Assembly: GCF_023734775.1 (NCBI RefSeq)
Contig: NZ_AP025732.1
Coordinates: forward strand, 2,114,501-2,178,500
Length of the DNA: 64,000 nucleotides
Reading direction: 5' to 3'
Origin: Nostoc cf. commune SO-36
GTDB taxonomy: Bacteria > Cyanobacteriota > Cyanobacteriia > Cyanobacteriales > Nostocaceae
This document shows, piece by piece, positions 51,619 through 61,955 of this stretch (position 1 is its first letter; every line of letters starts with the position of its first letter). The translations under genes and the position numbers were made by a program. The notes below the pieces were generated by a model. The model saw only the letters and a list, made by a program, of their open reading frames with translations. It searched no databases and was not told the origin of the DNA.

Positions 51619-51849
51619 AAGAACAAGAGAATATTATAAAAGTTTAGTGGCTATAGTTGGCATTTTGTTTAACAAGTGCCTCATACTGTTTTGCTAGTTA
51701 AAGGCTACACTGCGTTCCTACAATTGTCTTGGTGGCAATTGCGGAATTTCAGTAAATGAATTTATGTTATTTCCGCTTTAATACTGAAATTCACAGACAC
51801 CATTTTTCTGATTCCACATCCGGTGAAAAGTCATACCATTTTGCATCTC

Positions 51850-51884
51850 GACAAAAAAATTGGGACGGACAAGATGTCCGTCCC
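51850..51884 (-). terminator. Terminator of the flv operon
   Basis: GGGACGGACA/TGTCCGTCCC (10 bp, 3-base loop) at 51862-51884 is followed on the minus strand by AATTTTTTT. It lies 85 bases after the flv1 stop. Confidence 0.85.
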
Positions 51885-51968
51885 ATAAGAAAAAAGAGAA
51901 TTTTTGTTATCAAACGCCTTGGCTATATTTAAGCTAAAGCGGTTTGGTTAAGTTAAGTTACTCACTAT

Positions 51969-53681
51969 TTAATAATGAGTGCCGGTTTTGCGATGGTTAA
52001 TGGCAGTAACAGCATCAGGCTTGAGTAATTTACCTTCGTCCACAGTTGCATACACAACCCAGTGATCGCCACATTCCAGACGTTGGTTGACGGAACATTC
52101 CAAATATGCTAGAGCGTCGGTGAGGACAGTACAGCCGTTATCCGCAACTGCTGTACTAAAGTTGGCAAATCGGTCTTCCCCAGGCGCGAAAGATTTACGG
52201 AAATGCTTCATGTAGTCTTGATGATTGCCTTCAGGTAGAATATTTAAGGCAAACTTACCGCCTGGATACATCAAAGATTCGATCGCTCGGTCTTTGGCGA
52301 TCGCCATAGTTAATCCGGGTGGGTTAAAGGTGGCTTGAGAAACCCAAGCGCCTAACATTGCCGTAGACACATCTCCAAGTTTCGCTGTCACCACGCAGAC
52401 GGAACCAACGATCCGACCAACAGCCTGTTCCACTGGAGTAGCGGCTTGTTGTGGTACGCGTACCTTTTTAGCTTTTTTCAGCGCTTGGGCAAAGTCTGTA
52501 CCTAGTTCTTCACAAAACTTAAGAGTGACATCATCAGGTTTAAACTTCACCTTCAGGGTGTCAAAGCCAAAGCGATATCCAGCATCCCGGAGTTTACCTT
52601 CGATTAAGTCAAAGGCTTCGCCACTCCAGCCATAAGAACCAAAAACCCCAGCGAGTTTGCTGTTGTCACCGCTTGATAGCACAATACCTAAAGCAGTATG
52701 AATGGGAGTTGGCGCATGACCACCGATGGTAGGAGAACCAATGATAAAACCCTCTGACTGTGCCAGGTTGATGCGAATTTCATCAGGGGTAGCAAATTCG
52801 CAGTTGATTGATTTAACTGCAACTCCACCTTTAGTTAGTCCCAGAGCGATCGCTTGTGCTAAAGTCGCTGTATTCCCGTAAGCTGAAGCGTAAAGTAGGG
52901 CAACAGAAATTTCGCGATCGTTGTGAGAACGGCTCCATTCTCCATAAGCTTTGGTAAGTTCAATTAACCCAGTGCGTACCAAGGGCCCGTGACCCACAGC
53001 ATACATTCTCACCTGTAAATCTGATATTTTTTCCAAAGCTGCTTGCACATGAGGAATTTGGGGAGCCATCAAGCAGTTAAAGTAATAACGCTGGTCTTCT
53101 TTAAGCGCTTCCCAATTATCATCAAACGCTTCATCACCACAGAGATGAGTTGCAAATAACTTATCTGTGTAGAGAATTTGGGTTTGCTGATCGTAGGTAC
53201 AAAGTCCTTCCGGCCAACGTGGACTAGGAGTGGGTAAGAATTTTAAAACATGACCCTTGCCTAAATCCAGAGTTTCTTTCCCCCGCATCACCAAGACTTT
53301 CAAATCCTGATCTAAGAAAGCAGCACGCAAATTGTTCGCACCAGGAAGAGAACAGACAAAAGTTACCTGTGGTGCTAGTTCTAAAATTGCTTTGAGGGTG
53401 GCAACTCGATTGGGGCTAAAATGACCCAGGATTATATAATCCAAACGTTGTAAATCTAAAGTCTGCCGCAATGCCTCTAAATAAATTTCGGTAAAACTTT
53501 CTGGCGGTGGATCAATAAGTGCGGTTTTATCAGCTTCAATTAAATAGCAATTGGAGGTAGTACCTCTTTCAAGTGCATATTCAATTTCAAACCGCAGACG
53601 TGACCAACTACGTGCTTTCAGAAGTTTAGTATTGGTAGCAATTGGTAGAACTTGGACGTCGCGTGGCTTGGAATTGGTCAT
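51969..53681 (-). CDS. flv1: Flavodiiron protein Flv1 (variant iron site)
   Basis: The start is taken at 53681 (MTNSKPRDVQVLPIATNTKL), because the upstream frame reads through heptamer repeats. The 570-residue protein has a metallo-beta-lactamase-like domain, a flavodoxin domain (about 260-405, LLYASAYGNTATLAQAI) and a flavin reductase domain (about 430-570, ATFNPPGLTMAIAKDRAIES). The canonical iron ligands HxExDH are replaced by HFSPNR (H87, S89, N91, R92), a hallmark of Flv1. With Flv3 it forms the heterodimer that reduces O2 to water downstream of photosystem I. It is transcribed with flv3. Confidence 0.9.
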   Translation of the reverse strand: MTNSKPRDVQVLPIATNTKLLKARSWSRLRFEIEYALERGTTSNCYLIEADKTALIDPPPESFTEIYLEALRQTLDLQRLDYIILGHFSPNRVATLKAILELAPQVTFVCSLPGANNLRAAFLDQDLKVLVMRGKETLDLGKGHVLKFLPTPSPRWPEGLCTYDQQTQILYTDKLFATHLCGDEAFDDNWEALKEDQRYYFNCLMAPQIPHVQAALEKISDLQVRMYAVGHGPLVRTGLIELTKAYGEWSRSHNDREISVALLYASAYGNTATLAQAIALGLTKGGVAVKSINCEFATPDEIRINLAQSEGFIIGSPTIGGHAPTPIHTALGIVLSSGDNSKLAGVFGSYGWSGEAFDLIEGKLRDAGYRFGFDTLKVKFKPDDVTLKFCEELGTDFAQALKKAKKVRVPQQAATPVEQAVGRIVGSVCVVTAKLGDVSTAMLGAWVSQATFNPPGLTMAIAKDRAIESLMYPGGKFALNILPEGNHQDYMKHFRKSFAPGEDRFANFSTAVADNGCTVLTDALAYLECSVNQRLECGDHWVVYATVDEGKLLKPDAVTAINHRKTGTHY

Positions 53682-53694
53682 AGCTGTTTTAAAG

Positions 53695-53770
53695 TTGGGG
53701 AATTGGGCATTGGGCATTGAGAATTGGGCATTGAGAATTGAGACAAGGGGAATTGGGACAAGGGGAACAA
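53695..53770. repeat. Short tandem-repeat cluster between flv3 and flv1
   Basis: Repeated ATTGGGC, GAGAATT and ACAAGGG units fill the 140-base gap and extend the flv1 frame upstream without being likely coding sequence. Confidence 0.8.
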
Positions 53771-53821
53771 GGAGAATAACTTGTACCCAATGCCCCATGC
53801 CCTATGCCCCATAACCAATCT

Positions 53822-55552
53822 TTAGTAGTAATTACCTACTTTGCGATGGCGAACGGCTGTCAATCCATCGTTTTTGGAGACACGACCTTCTTGGACGGTG
53901 CAATATAAAATCCAGTGGTCGCTGCATTCCATGCTGCTCTGGATTTCACATTCTATGTATGCCAGAGCATCAGTTAGAATTGGGGAACCGTTTTTCGCGG
54001 TTTGAGTTTTCACCCCAGCAAAGCGGTCAGCACCGGGATGCAAGCGCTTGAGGAAGTGCTTCTTGAGTTCTTGATAATTGCCTTCTTCCAAAACGTTGAG
54101 GACGAAGCGATCGCCTATTTGCATTAAGGAATCAATGGCGCGGTCTTTGGCAACGGCAATTGTCAATCCTAATGGTTGCAAACTCGCTTGCGTTACCCAG
54201 GATGCCAGCATTGCACTTGAGGCATTATCTTTTTTAGTAGTGACTATATACAGTCCACTACTAATGCGACCCAGCGCCTTTTCCATGTTGACATCGAGGG
54301 ACTTGATTTGCTTGATGTTGCGATCGCGCACCAGCAATTGTCCGATGTCTTTACCCGCTTCTTCACACAACTGGAATGTTGATGCGCTGGGAACTTCTTT
54401 AATCCGAATGGGTGGGAAAGCTTCTTTGATGTCAGAGTTGAGAAATTGTCTGCGGAGTGTATCAATGGGTTCATCATCCCCACCGTAACATTCAAACAGC
54501 CCAATCAATTGCTTGTTCTTGGCGACAGCTAGCACCGAACTGATACTAGCTTGGGCGGCGGCGGAAGTAGTCGGGGGCATACCAATAATAATGCCAGCTG
54601 CTCTCCCGGCTAGTTCTTGAATTTCTTGGCTCTCAGCAGTATTCAGATCGAGTACTTCTACGCCAATACCAGTTTTTAGTATACCTTCGGCAATTGCGTG
54701 ACCAAGGCGTTCGCCATACCCGTAATCTGAGACAAAAAACAAGCCAACTGTTGTTTCTGCTTTAGCTTGCTTTTGGCTCCAATTTTCGTAGCACCCGGTT
54801 AGAACATCTAAATGGTGGTATAATAATGGCCCGTGACCATTGGCGATAATATTAATCTTTCCGAGATCACCCATCCGCTTCATCGCATTCAGCAGCGAAC
54901 GAGCGTTAGGGCCCATCAAGCAGTCGTAGTAAAATCTAAAGTCAGCTTCGATCGCTTCTAAATCTTCGTCGAAGGTGCGATCGTCACAGAAGTGCATCCC
55001 AAAAGCATCACAGGTGTACAGGATTTGGGTTTTGCGGTCAAAGCTAAAGATTGTATCCGGCCAGTGCAGGTTAGGCGCACTCACGAATTCCATTTCGTGT
55101 CCTTTGCCAATATCGATGCGATCGCCGGTTTTGACAACTCGCTTCGAGAAAGGATCGTGGACTAAGCCTTCTAAAAACTGAAGTGCAACTTTTGAGGCTA
55201 AAACGGTAGCTCTAGGAGCTAATTGAAGAACATCTTCCACCAAACCGCTATGGTCTGGCTCTGTGTGGCTGACAATTATGTAATCAATTGTTTTTGGGTT
55301 AACAAGACCTTTGAGAGTCTCTAAATACAGATCGCGAAACTTCTGGTGAGAAGTATCGATCAAAACTGTTTGTTCACCCCTAATTAGATATGAATTATAG
55401 GTTGTGCCGTTTTGCAGCCCGAATTCGATATCGAAGCGATCGCGATCCCAATCAAGAGAGCGAATCGCCGTTGTGTTAGGGGCAATTTCTACAGTTTGTA
55501 TAGTTAGCCGATGTTGAACGTTCTCTGCGTGGGCATTGCCTGTCGTAGACAT
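53822..55552 (-). CDS. flv3: Flavodiiron protein Flv3 (canonical iron site)
   Basis: This 576-residue protein starts at the ATG at 55552 (MSTTGNAHAENVQHRLTIQT); another in-frame ATG lies three codons upstream. The diiron ligands are intact in SHTEPDHSGL (H96, E98, D100, H101). The flavodoxin domain shows FFVSDYGYGERLGHAI, and the C-terminal flavin reductase domain ends GLTAVRHRKVGNYY. Flv3 pairs with Flv1 for light-driven O2 reduction. The order flv3 then flv1 resembles the Flv3B-Flv1B locus of heterocystous Anabaena, so these may be heterocyst forms. The first codons overlap a dispersed-repeat-like sequence. Confidence 0.9.
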   Translation of the reverse strand: MSTTGNAHAENVQHRLTIQTVEIAPNTTAIRSLDWDRDRFDIEFGLQNGTTYNSYLIRGEQTVLIDTSHQKFRDLYLETLKGLVNPKTIDYIIVSHTEPDHSGLVEDVLQLAPRATVLASKVALQFLEGLVHDPFSKRVVKTGDRIDIGKGHEMEFVSAPNLHWPDTIFSFDRKTQILYTCDAFGMHFCDDRTFDEDLEAIEADFRFYYDCLMGPNARSLLNAMKRMGDLGKINIIANGHGPLLYHHLDVLTGCYENWSQKQAKAETTVGLFFVSDYGYGERLGHAIAEGILKTGIGVEVLDLNTAESQEIQELAGRAAGIIIGMPPTTSAAAQASISSVLAVAKNKQLIGLFECYGGDDEPIDTLRRQFLNSDIKEAFPPIRIKEVPSASTFQLCEEAGKDIGQLLVRDRNIKQIKSLDVNMEKALGRISSGLYIVTTKKDNASSAMLASWVTQASLQPLGLTIAVAKDRAIDSLMQIGDRFVLNVLEEGNYQELKKHFLKRLHPGADRFAGVKTQTAKNGSPILTDALAYIECEIQSSMECSDHWILYCTVQEGRVSKNDGLTAVRHRKVGNYY

Positions 55553-56504
55553 CGCTACCATTATTCGTCTCCGAGCGCAAATTAACAGGTTTTTCTTCTG
55601 CCCCCATTGTCTCTATTATTTATTGTTGAAGTTGTAATGAATATCAGTTTTCGCAAAATTTAACTTGTATCAATTATTGCTGTTTTTTAGCAAAAAATAT
55701 GTCTCATAAAACATACTAAATATTAATTTATTCTGAAAATTTTACTGAGTATTTAATTTGGCTATCTATCTTATTTTATCTTAATTCAAAAACATCATTG
55801 TCGTCATACTTTTTATCGGAAAAGCATGGTTTAATCAATATTTTATTGTTAGTTGATATATTAATGCTAAATCATTTGTGTTAATCTATCTGGCCACAGA
55901 ATAAATTTCAACAGCAACCAATGTATCTAGATATCAAGTAGAAAAAGTTAGTTTTATCTAGGTGTACTATTACAAATAACTAGTAAAAGTAGGAAAGGTA
56001 GGAAAGGTAGGAAAAGTTTTCCTCACTTTTTAACAGGCATCAAGTATGCTGTCGATATTATTTTTATAATGGGTATTAAATATATTTTTGTCTCAGCCAA
56101 TAATATTGTTATGTTAAATATAAAGCTTATGTAAAGTTGAAAAAACAGATACTTTTTTGGAGGTAATCTAATCAAATTTTTTGAGATGGTTTGGATAAAA
56201 AGAACTAGGCTTGTATATCTTTTTCTGCTCATACAAGTGCAAGATAGCGTAAAAATCATTTTTAAAGTTTCGATAAATCTCCGTAAGCATACGAATAATC
56301 TAAGAATTTTAATGATACAGTCCTTTATTATCGACTTCAGATATTAATCAGGACAACGCCAACAAATTATTGTTGTCATAGCTATAAGCAAAAGTTGCTG
56401 GCTATCTAATGAATTTGTCCAACAAGCTAATGGTGTAGTTTTGAGTTCCCCGTTTGCGTAGTGTCTCGCAGAGAAGGGACTGACTGTATAAAAGGTTATT
56501 ATTT
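55553..56504. other. Long AT-rich intergenic region
   Basis: This is about 950 bases. The flv3 promoter should lie in its left part. Three GTAGGAAAG-type units occur at 55988-56017. A 78-codon minus frame at 56023-56259 has a composition like translated AT-rich noise. I find no gene or RNA. Confidence 0.45.
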
Positions 56505-56963
56505 ATGGGATGCCGATTAAAAGTCTTTCTCACAGAACAAGAAAAGCTGACTCTAGAAGAGTTAAGAAAAGCCAAGGATGTTCCTCAACGTACTAAGGAT
56601 CGCGCTCAAGTTTTACTGCTGAATAATCGCGGCTTAAAAAATGAGCAAATTGCTCAAGGTTTGAACTGGGCAATTTCAACAGTACGTCAAACCCTTCATC
56701 GCTGGGAAAAGGTGGGTTTAGTAGGTTTGTGGGATGCTCCTGGTCGAGGAGGAAAACCCCGATATTCGGAATCAGATTTAGTTTATCTAGAAAATTGTTT
56801 AGCTCAAGAGCCACAGAGTTATAACTCTAAACAATTAGCAAAAAAACTGGCATCTGAGCGTCAAGTTAATTTGAGTGCAGATCGATTACGACGGGTACTA
56901 AAAAAAAGGGGAAGGAGGTTTGGAAGCGCACGCAAGCAACCTCAAGAACAGATAATTAGCTGA
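56505..56963 (+). pseudogene. IS630-type transposase N-terminal (HTH) remnant
   Basis: The 152-residue frame holds the two helix-turn-helix modules usual at the N-terminus of IS630-family transposases: NEQIAQGLNWAISTVRQTLH, RWEKVGLVGLWDAPGRGGKP and then SADRLRRVLKKRGRRF. The DDE catalytic domain that should follow is absent, and the frame ends in a short basic tail. The next sequence is AATTCGC repeats. It is either a truncated transposase or a domesticated HTH protein. Confidence 0.75.
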
Positions 56964-56980
56964 TTGAAAAGTATTAAAAC

Positions 56981-57012
56981 AATTCGCAATTCGCAATTCG
57001 CAATTCGCAATT
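56981..57012. repeat. Heptamer repeat (AATTCGC)
   Basis: Four AATTCGC units plus AATT follow the transposase remnant. A related AATTCGT array stands at 57699-57730. Confidence 0.85.
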
Positions 57013-57144
57013 ACGTTTTGCGACGGGGATTTAGACCGCGACCCAAAACGGGCTGCCTGTAGAGGCAGGGGACTTAAACCCCCAAAGTTAGTTAAAGAAG
57101 ATTCTAGATTTGTAGGCACGCAAGTCCTTGCGCCCCTATGTACC

Positions 57145-57181
57145 CTGCGGGACGCTTACGCAAACGCGGAGCGTCCCGCAG
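57145..57181. repeat. Palindromic dispersed repeat
   Basis: CTGCGGGACGCT pairs perfectly with AGCGTCCCGCAG (12 bp) around TACGCAAACGCGG. Together with ACCCCCAAAG-type neighbours it looks like a known class of GC-rich Nostoc hairpin repeat. Confidence 0.7.
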
Positions 57182-57215
57182 TGATGGGATATTTTTTTAA
57201 CTGAAGTCCCTTAGA

Positions 57216-57253
57216 TAAAACAAAATCCACCAAACAGTAAAATGCTTGGTGGA
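57216..57253 (-). terminator. Terminator of tmRNA
   Basis: TCCACCAA/TTGGTGGA (8 bp) is followed on the minus strand by TTTTGTTTTA, 19 bases after the 3' end of tmRNA. Confidence 0.8.
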
Positions 57254-57271
57254 ATTGTTACTTATTCTTAG

Positions 57272-57661
57272 TGGATCCGAGCAGAGTCGAACTGCTGTCC
57301 AAATTGGGTATTGACCCCCCGCTCATTCACAGGTTTAGCCTTTCTGACCCTCAAGGCGGGAATCGTTCATTATCCCGAACGTAGGATGCTCTGATTTAAT
57401 CTTAGCTAGTAAGCCAACCAGAGAACGCTTACTAGAGCATCCGTTGGGGGTTGGTCTTCAGTCCTTAACGGAGTCAAACTAAAGACGCTCGAACCTGTAA
57501 GAGGTTTTTAGGCAGCTGCTACTAGAGCAGGCTTACGAGCAAAGCTAACGATGTTATTCGCATTTACTTTTTGTTTGAGCCTTTGATTTCCGAGAGGAGA
57601 CTCACTCTCGACCTGAATCACAGAGCAGCGTTCGCCAACCTGTCGAAACCGTGACGGACCC
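57272..57661 (-). ncRNA. ssrA: tmRNA (ssrA)
   Basis: One-piece tmRNA of about 390 bases. The 5' end starts GGGTCCGTC and pairs with the 3' CGGATCC, and the T arm GTTCGACTC lies near the 3' end. The resume codon GCG begins the tag frame ANNIVSFARKPALVAAA followed by TAA, about 110-165 bases from the 5' end. CCA is not encoded. Pseudoknot-forming GC-rich segments fill the middle. With SmpB it rescues stalled ribosomes and tags the product for proteolysis. Confidence 0.95.
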
Positions 57662-57698
57662 ATGCGCTTCATATTTCAATTATAGTACGCGATTATTG

Positions 57699-57730
57699 AA
57701 TTCGTAATTCGTAATTCGTAATTCGTAATT
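57699..57730. repeat. Heptamer repeat (AATTCGT)
   Basis: Four AATTCGT units lie upstream of the tmRNA gene, within the gap to the gamma-subunit gene. Confidence 0.85.
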
Positions 57731-57761
57731 ATCAAAGTCAGAATATATAGCTCCAATTACT

Positions 57762-57804
57762 CAAAATAGCCAATCGCTAATTTTAAAACCATTAGCAATT
57801 GGCT
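57762..57804 (-). terminator. Terminator of the atp operon
   Basis: AGCCAATCGCTAAT and ATTAGCAATTGGCT form a 14-bp stem with one mismatch just after the gamma-subunit stop. ATTTTG follows on the minus strand. Confidence 0.7.
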
Positions 57805-57833
57805 ATTTGCCATAATCCACAACAAGTATTTTT

Positions 57834-58781
57834 CTAAGTTAGTGCTTCAGCACCACCAACAACCTCAAGGAGTTCTTGGGTAATTGCAGCTTGTCGGGCT
57901 TTGTTGTAAGACAATGTGAGGGTGTTAATCAATTCACCGGCATTTTCACTGGCATTACTCATGGCTGTCATCCGCGCTGCTAGTTCACTAGCTGCTGATT
58001 CTTGCAGTGCCCGCAATAGCTGGTTACTTAGATACAGGGGCAATAGAGAATCGAGAATCTGCACTGGATCTTGCTCAAAAATCATGTCAGGAGCCAATGC
58101 GCGGGCTTGGCTAGTCACTTTTTCCCGTTCGACTTCAAATTTACCGCCACGGGTTGTTAAGCGGAAGATTTCATCATCGCCTGCTTCTAGACCTTGTGGA
58201 TCGAGGGGCAGTAGGGTTTGAATCACAGGACGGGAGCTAACCAAGGAAAGGAATCTGGTGTAGATTAATTCGATGCGATCTACTTCTTCGGAAAGGAATA
58301 AGGAAAGTAGTTGGTCGGCAATCTGATTGGCTTCGGCTGCGGTGGGAATTTGCTCTAAACCGCTATAGGTAGCATCAATAGGCTGATCGCGGCGTTGAAA
58401 GTACTGTGTAGCTTTGCGTCCGACTAACACAAATTGATAGTTTAAACCTTCTGCCTTAATTTCTTTGGCGCGGTTTTCTGCACGACGGATAACGTTATTA
58501 TTGTAGCCGCCGCATAGACCGCGATCGCCTGAAATTACCAATAGCCCAACTGACTTAACTTCTCTTTTTTTCAGCAGTGGTAGGTTTGCTTCTTCAAAGC
58601 GCAGACGGCTTTGCAAACCATACAATACTTGTGCCAAGCGATCGGCAAAGGGGCGAGTCGCTAGCACTTGTTCTTGCGCCCGGCGCACTCTAGCCGCAGC
58701 TACGAGACGCATGGCTTCTGTGATTTTTTTGGTGTTTTTGACCGACTGGATGCGATCGCGTATTGCTTTTAGATTGGCCAT
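57834..58781 (-). CDS. atpG: ATP synthase gamma subunit
   Basis: This 315-residue central-stalk subunit (called atpC in cyanobacteria) starts [20 protein letters not shown] and ends with the coiled-coil [20 protein letters not shown]. It has the cyanobacterial insertion (about 195-230) but lacks the two regulatory Cys of chloroplast gamma. It rotates inside the alpha3beta3 head. It is the last gene of the operon. Beta and epsilon genes are absent here, as usual for cyanobacteria, where they lie elsewhere. Confidence 0.95.
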   Translation of the reverse strand: MANLKAIRDRIQSVKNTKKITEAMRLVAAARVRRAQEQVLATRPFADRLAQVLYGLQSRLRFEEANLPLLKKREVKSVGLLVISGDRGLCGGYNNNVIRRAENRAKEIKAEGLNYQFVLVGRKATQYFQRRDQPIDATYSGLEQIPTAAEANQIADQLLSLFLSEEVDRIELIYTRFLSLVSSRPVIQTLLPLDPQGLEAGDDEIFRLTTRGGKFEVEREKVTSQARALAPDMIFEQDPVQILDSLLPLYLSNQLLRALQESAASELAARMTAMSNASENAGELINTLTLSYNKARQAAITQELLEVVGGAEALT

Positions 58782-58792
58782 ATTCCGATTTT

Positions 58793-58945
58793 AGATTTTA
58801 GATTTTAGATTTTAGATTTGGGGTTTCGGATTTTAGATTTAATCCTGAATCCAAAATCCTGAATCCAAAATCCGATTTTAGATTTTAGATTTGGAATTTC
58901 GGATTTTAGATTTAATCCAAAATCCAAAATCCAAAATCCAAAATT
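58793..58945. repeat. Heptamer repeat cluster (TTTTAGA / CCAAAAT)
   Basis: Alternating TTTTAGA and inverted TCCAAAA units fill the gap between the alpha and gamma genes. The inverted halves can fold into a long imperfect hairpin inside the operon transcript. Confidence 0.85.
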
Positions 58946-58946
58946 G

Positions 58947-60467
58947 CTAGGCTGCTGCTTTGAAGGTCTTCTTATATTCGGTGAGTGCTTCTTTCAAGGC
59001 AGCTTCTTCTGCGTCACCTAGTGCTTTGGAGCTTTTTACTCCTTCGGCATACTGGGTTTTACCAGTTTTTAAGTAATCCCGCAGACCTTTGGTGAAGGTG
59101 GTTACTTGATTTACAGGCACATCATCTAAGTACCCATTAATACCAGCATACAAAATTGCTACTTGCTCGTATACCGACAGTGGCGAATTTTGTGGCTGCT
59201 TGAGAAGTTCGCGCAACCGTTGACCCCGTGCCAACTGATCTTGGGTGGCTTTATCTAAGTCGGAAGCAAATTGTGCGAAGGCTTGCAGATCGTCAAATTG
59301 GGCTAATTCCAATTTAATCTTACCGGCAACTTTTTTCATTGCCTTGGTTTGAGCCGCAGAACCCACGCGGGATACTGAAATACCTGGGTTCACAGCCGGA
59401 CGGATACCAGCGTTGAACAAGTCAGAAGATAGGAATATCTGACCATCGGTAATAGAAATTACGTTGGTGGGGATGTATGCTGAAACGTCACCAGCTTGGG
59501 TTTCGATGATTGGTAGGGCGGTCATACTGCCTTTACCTAATTCATCACTCAGTTTTGCTGCTCTTTCTAACAAACGAGAGTGAATGTAGAATACATCTCC
59601 AGGGTAAGCTTCGCGTCCGGGTGGACGACGCAGCAGTAGGGACATCTGCCGATAAGCTTGGGCTTGCTTGGAGAGGTCATCGTAAATTATCAGGGTAGCT
59701 TTACCCTTATACATAAAGTACTCAGCAATACTTGCGCCTGTGTAAGGAGCTAAGTATTGTAGGGTTGCTGGTTCACTGGCACTAGCAAAGACAACGACGG
59801 TGTAATCCATCGCGCCTTTTTCTTGCAATGTCTGCACCACGTTAGCAACAGTGGAAGCCTTTTGACCGATCGCAACGTATACACAAACTACATCTTCTTC
59901 TTTTTGGTTGATGATTGTGTCGATGGCGATCGCAGTTTTTCCGGTTTGGCGATCGCCAATAATCAATTCCCGTTGACCACGACCGATGGGAATCATTGAG
60001 TCAATAGCTGTGATACCCGTTTGCATGGGTTCGTGTACAGACCGACGGGCAATGATACCTGGTGCTGGAGATTCAATCAAACGGCTTTCTGAGGATTTGA
60101 TGTCTCCCTTACCATCGATGGGAAGACCCAAAGCGTTTACAACTCGTCCAATTAAGGCTTCTCCTACGGGTACTTGGGCAATTTTACCAGTAGCGGTTAC
60201 AGAACTACCTTCTTGAATGTCCAGCCCTTCACCCATCAACACCGCGCCCACGTTGTCTTCTTCTAAGTTTTGGGCGATGCCAATTGTACCATCTTCAAAT
60301 TCCAAAAGTTCCCCAGACATAGCCTTTTCCAGACCATAAATCCGGGCAATACCGTCACCTACTTGGAGGACAGTACCAACGTTAGCAACTTTGACCTCTT
60401 GATCGTATTGCTCGATTTGTTGTTGGATAATGCTGCTAATTTCGTCAGGTCTAATTGATATGCTCAT
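58947..60467 (-). CDS. atpA: ATP synthase alpha subunit
   Basis: This 506-residue F1 subunit is intact. The P-loop is GDRQTGKTA, with the Walker B region [20 protein letters not shown]. The family signature [19 protein letters not shown] is present. The N-terminus [20 protein letters not shown] binds delta. It carries non-catalytic nucleotide sites. The gap to the delta gene upstream (60468-60643) contains CTCCTAA-type heptamer repeats. Confidence 0.97.
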   Translation of the reverse strand: MSISIRPDEISSIIQQQIEQYDQEVKVANVGTVLQVGDGIARIYGLEKAMSGELLEFEDGTIGIAQNLEEDNVGAVLMGEGLDIQEGSSVTATGKIAQVPVGEALIGRVVNALGLPIDGKGDIKSSESRLIESPAPGIIARRSVHEPMQTGITAIDSMIPIGRGQRELIIGDRQTGKTAIAIDTIINQKEEDVVCVYVAIGQKASTVANVVQTLQEKGAMDYTVVVFASASEPATLQYLAPYTGASIAEYFMYKGKATLIIYDDLSKQAQAYRQMSLLLRRPPGREAYPGDVFYIHSRLLERAAKLSDELGKGSMTALPIIETQAGDVSAYIPTNVISITDGQIFLSSDLFNAGIRPAVNPGISVSRVGSAAQTKAMKKVAGKIKLELAQFDDLQAFAQFASDLDKATQDQLARGQRLRELLKQPQNSPLSVYEQVAILYAGINGYLDDVPVNQVTTFTKGLRDYLKTGKTQYAEGVKSSKALGDAEEAALKEALTEYKKTFKAAA

Positions 60468-60499
60468 GTGTCTATCTTGTTTGCTTTCGAGAGGGGAAA

Positions 60500-60645
60500 A
60501 TTCAATAGTTAGGAGTGATGAGTTAAGAGTGATGAGTTAAAAAAGCAAAGCTTAAAAGTTAAAAGTCAAAATAAATTACTATTTACTTAACTCCTAACTC
60601 TTGACTCCTAACTCCTGACTTCTAACTTCTAACTCCTAACTTTCT
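60500..60645. repeat. Heptamer repeats between delta and alpha genes
   Basis: Units such as GAGTTAAGAGTGAT and, inverted, AACTCCTAACTTCT lie in the 176-base gap. The two orientations can base-pair in the transcript. Confidence 0.75.
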
Positions 60646-61198
60646 AGCTATTAGTTAAGCGCAATGAAAGGCGACGCAATTGACCCCGGATACTGGCATC
60701 AATAACCTGCGAACCTACTTTAATAATCACACCACCAATTAACTCGCTGTCTACCTTGGTTTCTAGTTCTACCTGACGAGCATTACTGATGGCAATCACT
60801 TTTTCGGTGATTGCCTGCTGTTGAGCTTCTGTGAGGGGAACGGCTGAAATTACTTCCGCTAATACGGTTTGATTCAGCTGCCGCAACAGCGCCAGATATT
60901 GTTGAAAAATCGATTCCAAGAATGCAATGCGGCGTTTGTCTACTAATATCAACAAAAAGTTGCGTAAGTAGGGGTTAGAGCTTTCACCGAGTATTTGTTT
61001 GATGAGAGCTTTTTTGTTCTCAGCCTGAATAAACGGGTTGCTGAAGAAGTTGTGTAGCTGTTTGTCTGCTCTGAGCAGTCCTAGGAAAGTCCGCGCATCT
61101 TCCCCGAACTCTTCTGTCAAATTTTTCGATTGCGCTATTGACAAAAGTGCCTGTGCGTAAGGTTGGGCTACTTCGGCTGCCGCTACCTGACTTGTCAT
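60644..61198 (-). CDS. atpH: ATP synthase delta subunit
   Basis: This 184-residue peripheral-stalk subunit (OSCP-like, called atpD in cyanobacteria) starts [20 protein letters not shown]. The C-terminal [20 protein letters not shown] is the family signature. It ties the b/b' stalk to the alpha N-termini. Its ATG overlaps the stop of the b-subunit gene by four bases (ATGA), indicating translational coupling. Confidence 0.95.
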   Translation of the reverse strand: MTSQVAAAEVAQPYAQALLSIAQSKNLTEEFGEDARTFLGLLRADKQLHNFFSNPFIQAENKKALIKQILGESSNPYLRNFLLILVDKRRIAFLESIFQQYLALLRQLNQTVLAEVISAVPLTEAQQQAITEKVIAISNARQVELETKVDSELIGGVIIKVGSQVIDASIRGQLRRLSLRLTNS

Positions 61199-61767
61199 AC
61201 ATTGCCTCCCAGTTGTGCGATGCTGCGGTCAATTAAACTTTGTTGAGCATCGTCGGCAATCCCACCTTTAAGTTGCGATTCGACTTTTTGCAATGCTAGT
61301 GCAGCAACTCGTTGCCGTAGTTGAGCGATCGCTCGATCAGTTTCGCTGTTTAAATCTGCTGCTGCTGTTTGTTTCAAGCGTTCTACGTCTTGCGCTGCCT
61401 TCGCTAACAAGGCTTCTTTCGTCTTTTGGGCGTTTTCTTGGGCAGATTGGCGAATGCGTTCTGCTTCTGCTTGAGATTGCTTCAACTGCTCTTGCGCTTG
61501 CGAAAGGGCAGTCTTTGCCTCTTTTAAGCGCCCTTCTGCTTCCTGAATTGCAGTGGCAATATTGGATTGTCGCTCGTTCAGGATATTGCTTAAAACTTTA
61601 CGTCCGAAGTAGAATAATATGCCAACCAGAATCGCTAGATTGATCAGATTGGTTTCAAAAATGTCTAGGTTTAGACCGAAACCACCTTCTCCTGCGCCTT
61701 CTGCCAATTCAGAGTGAACAGCGTTCGCTTCTGCGGCAAGTAATAAGAATGTCCCCATGATACCCAT
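61195..61767 (-). CDS. atpF: ATP synthase b subunit
   Basis: The 190-residue protein has one membrane segment (about residues 40-58, [19 protein letters not shown]) and a long Ala-, Gln- and Glu-rich helix that forms the stator with b'. The starts MGIMGTF (61767) and MGTFLLL (61758) are both possible. The frame is intact. The 188-base gap upstream holds two copies of an AATTAAGTATCTTT-type unit and a short hairpin TTCCCTTAGAAGGGAA. Confidence 0.95.
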   Translation of the reverse strand: MGIMGTFLLLAAEANAVHSELAEGAGEGGFGLNLDIFETNLINLAILVGILFYFGRKVLSNILNERQSNIATAIQEAEGRLKEAKTALSQAQEQLKQSQAEAERIRQSAQENAQKTKEALLAKAAQDVERLKQTAAADLNSETDRAIAQLRQRVAALALQKVESQLKGGIADDAQQSLIDRSIAQLGGNV

Positions 61768-61955
61768 TTACAAGTGCGCTGCTCGCTTGCTAATACGTTC
61801 TATTTTCCCGTAGGGGAATTAAGTATCTTTTCCCCGTAAGGAAATTAAGTATCTTTCCCTTAGAAGGGAAAAAGTGCCTTTTTTGACACTTGAATTTTGC
61901 GCTCTGGACTAGGGCCCAGTTGCGCGTATGCTTTCACAGAACCAGTCTAGTTAGT

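Noticed and set aside
56023..56259. 78-codon minus-strand frame
   Set aside because: The composition is that of translated AT-rich intergenic DNA, with no start signal and no family features.
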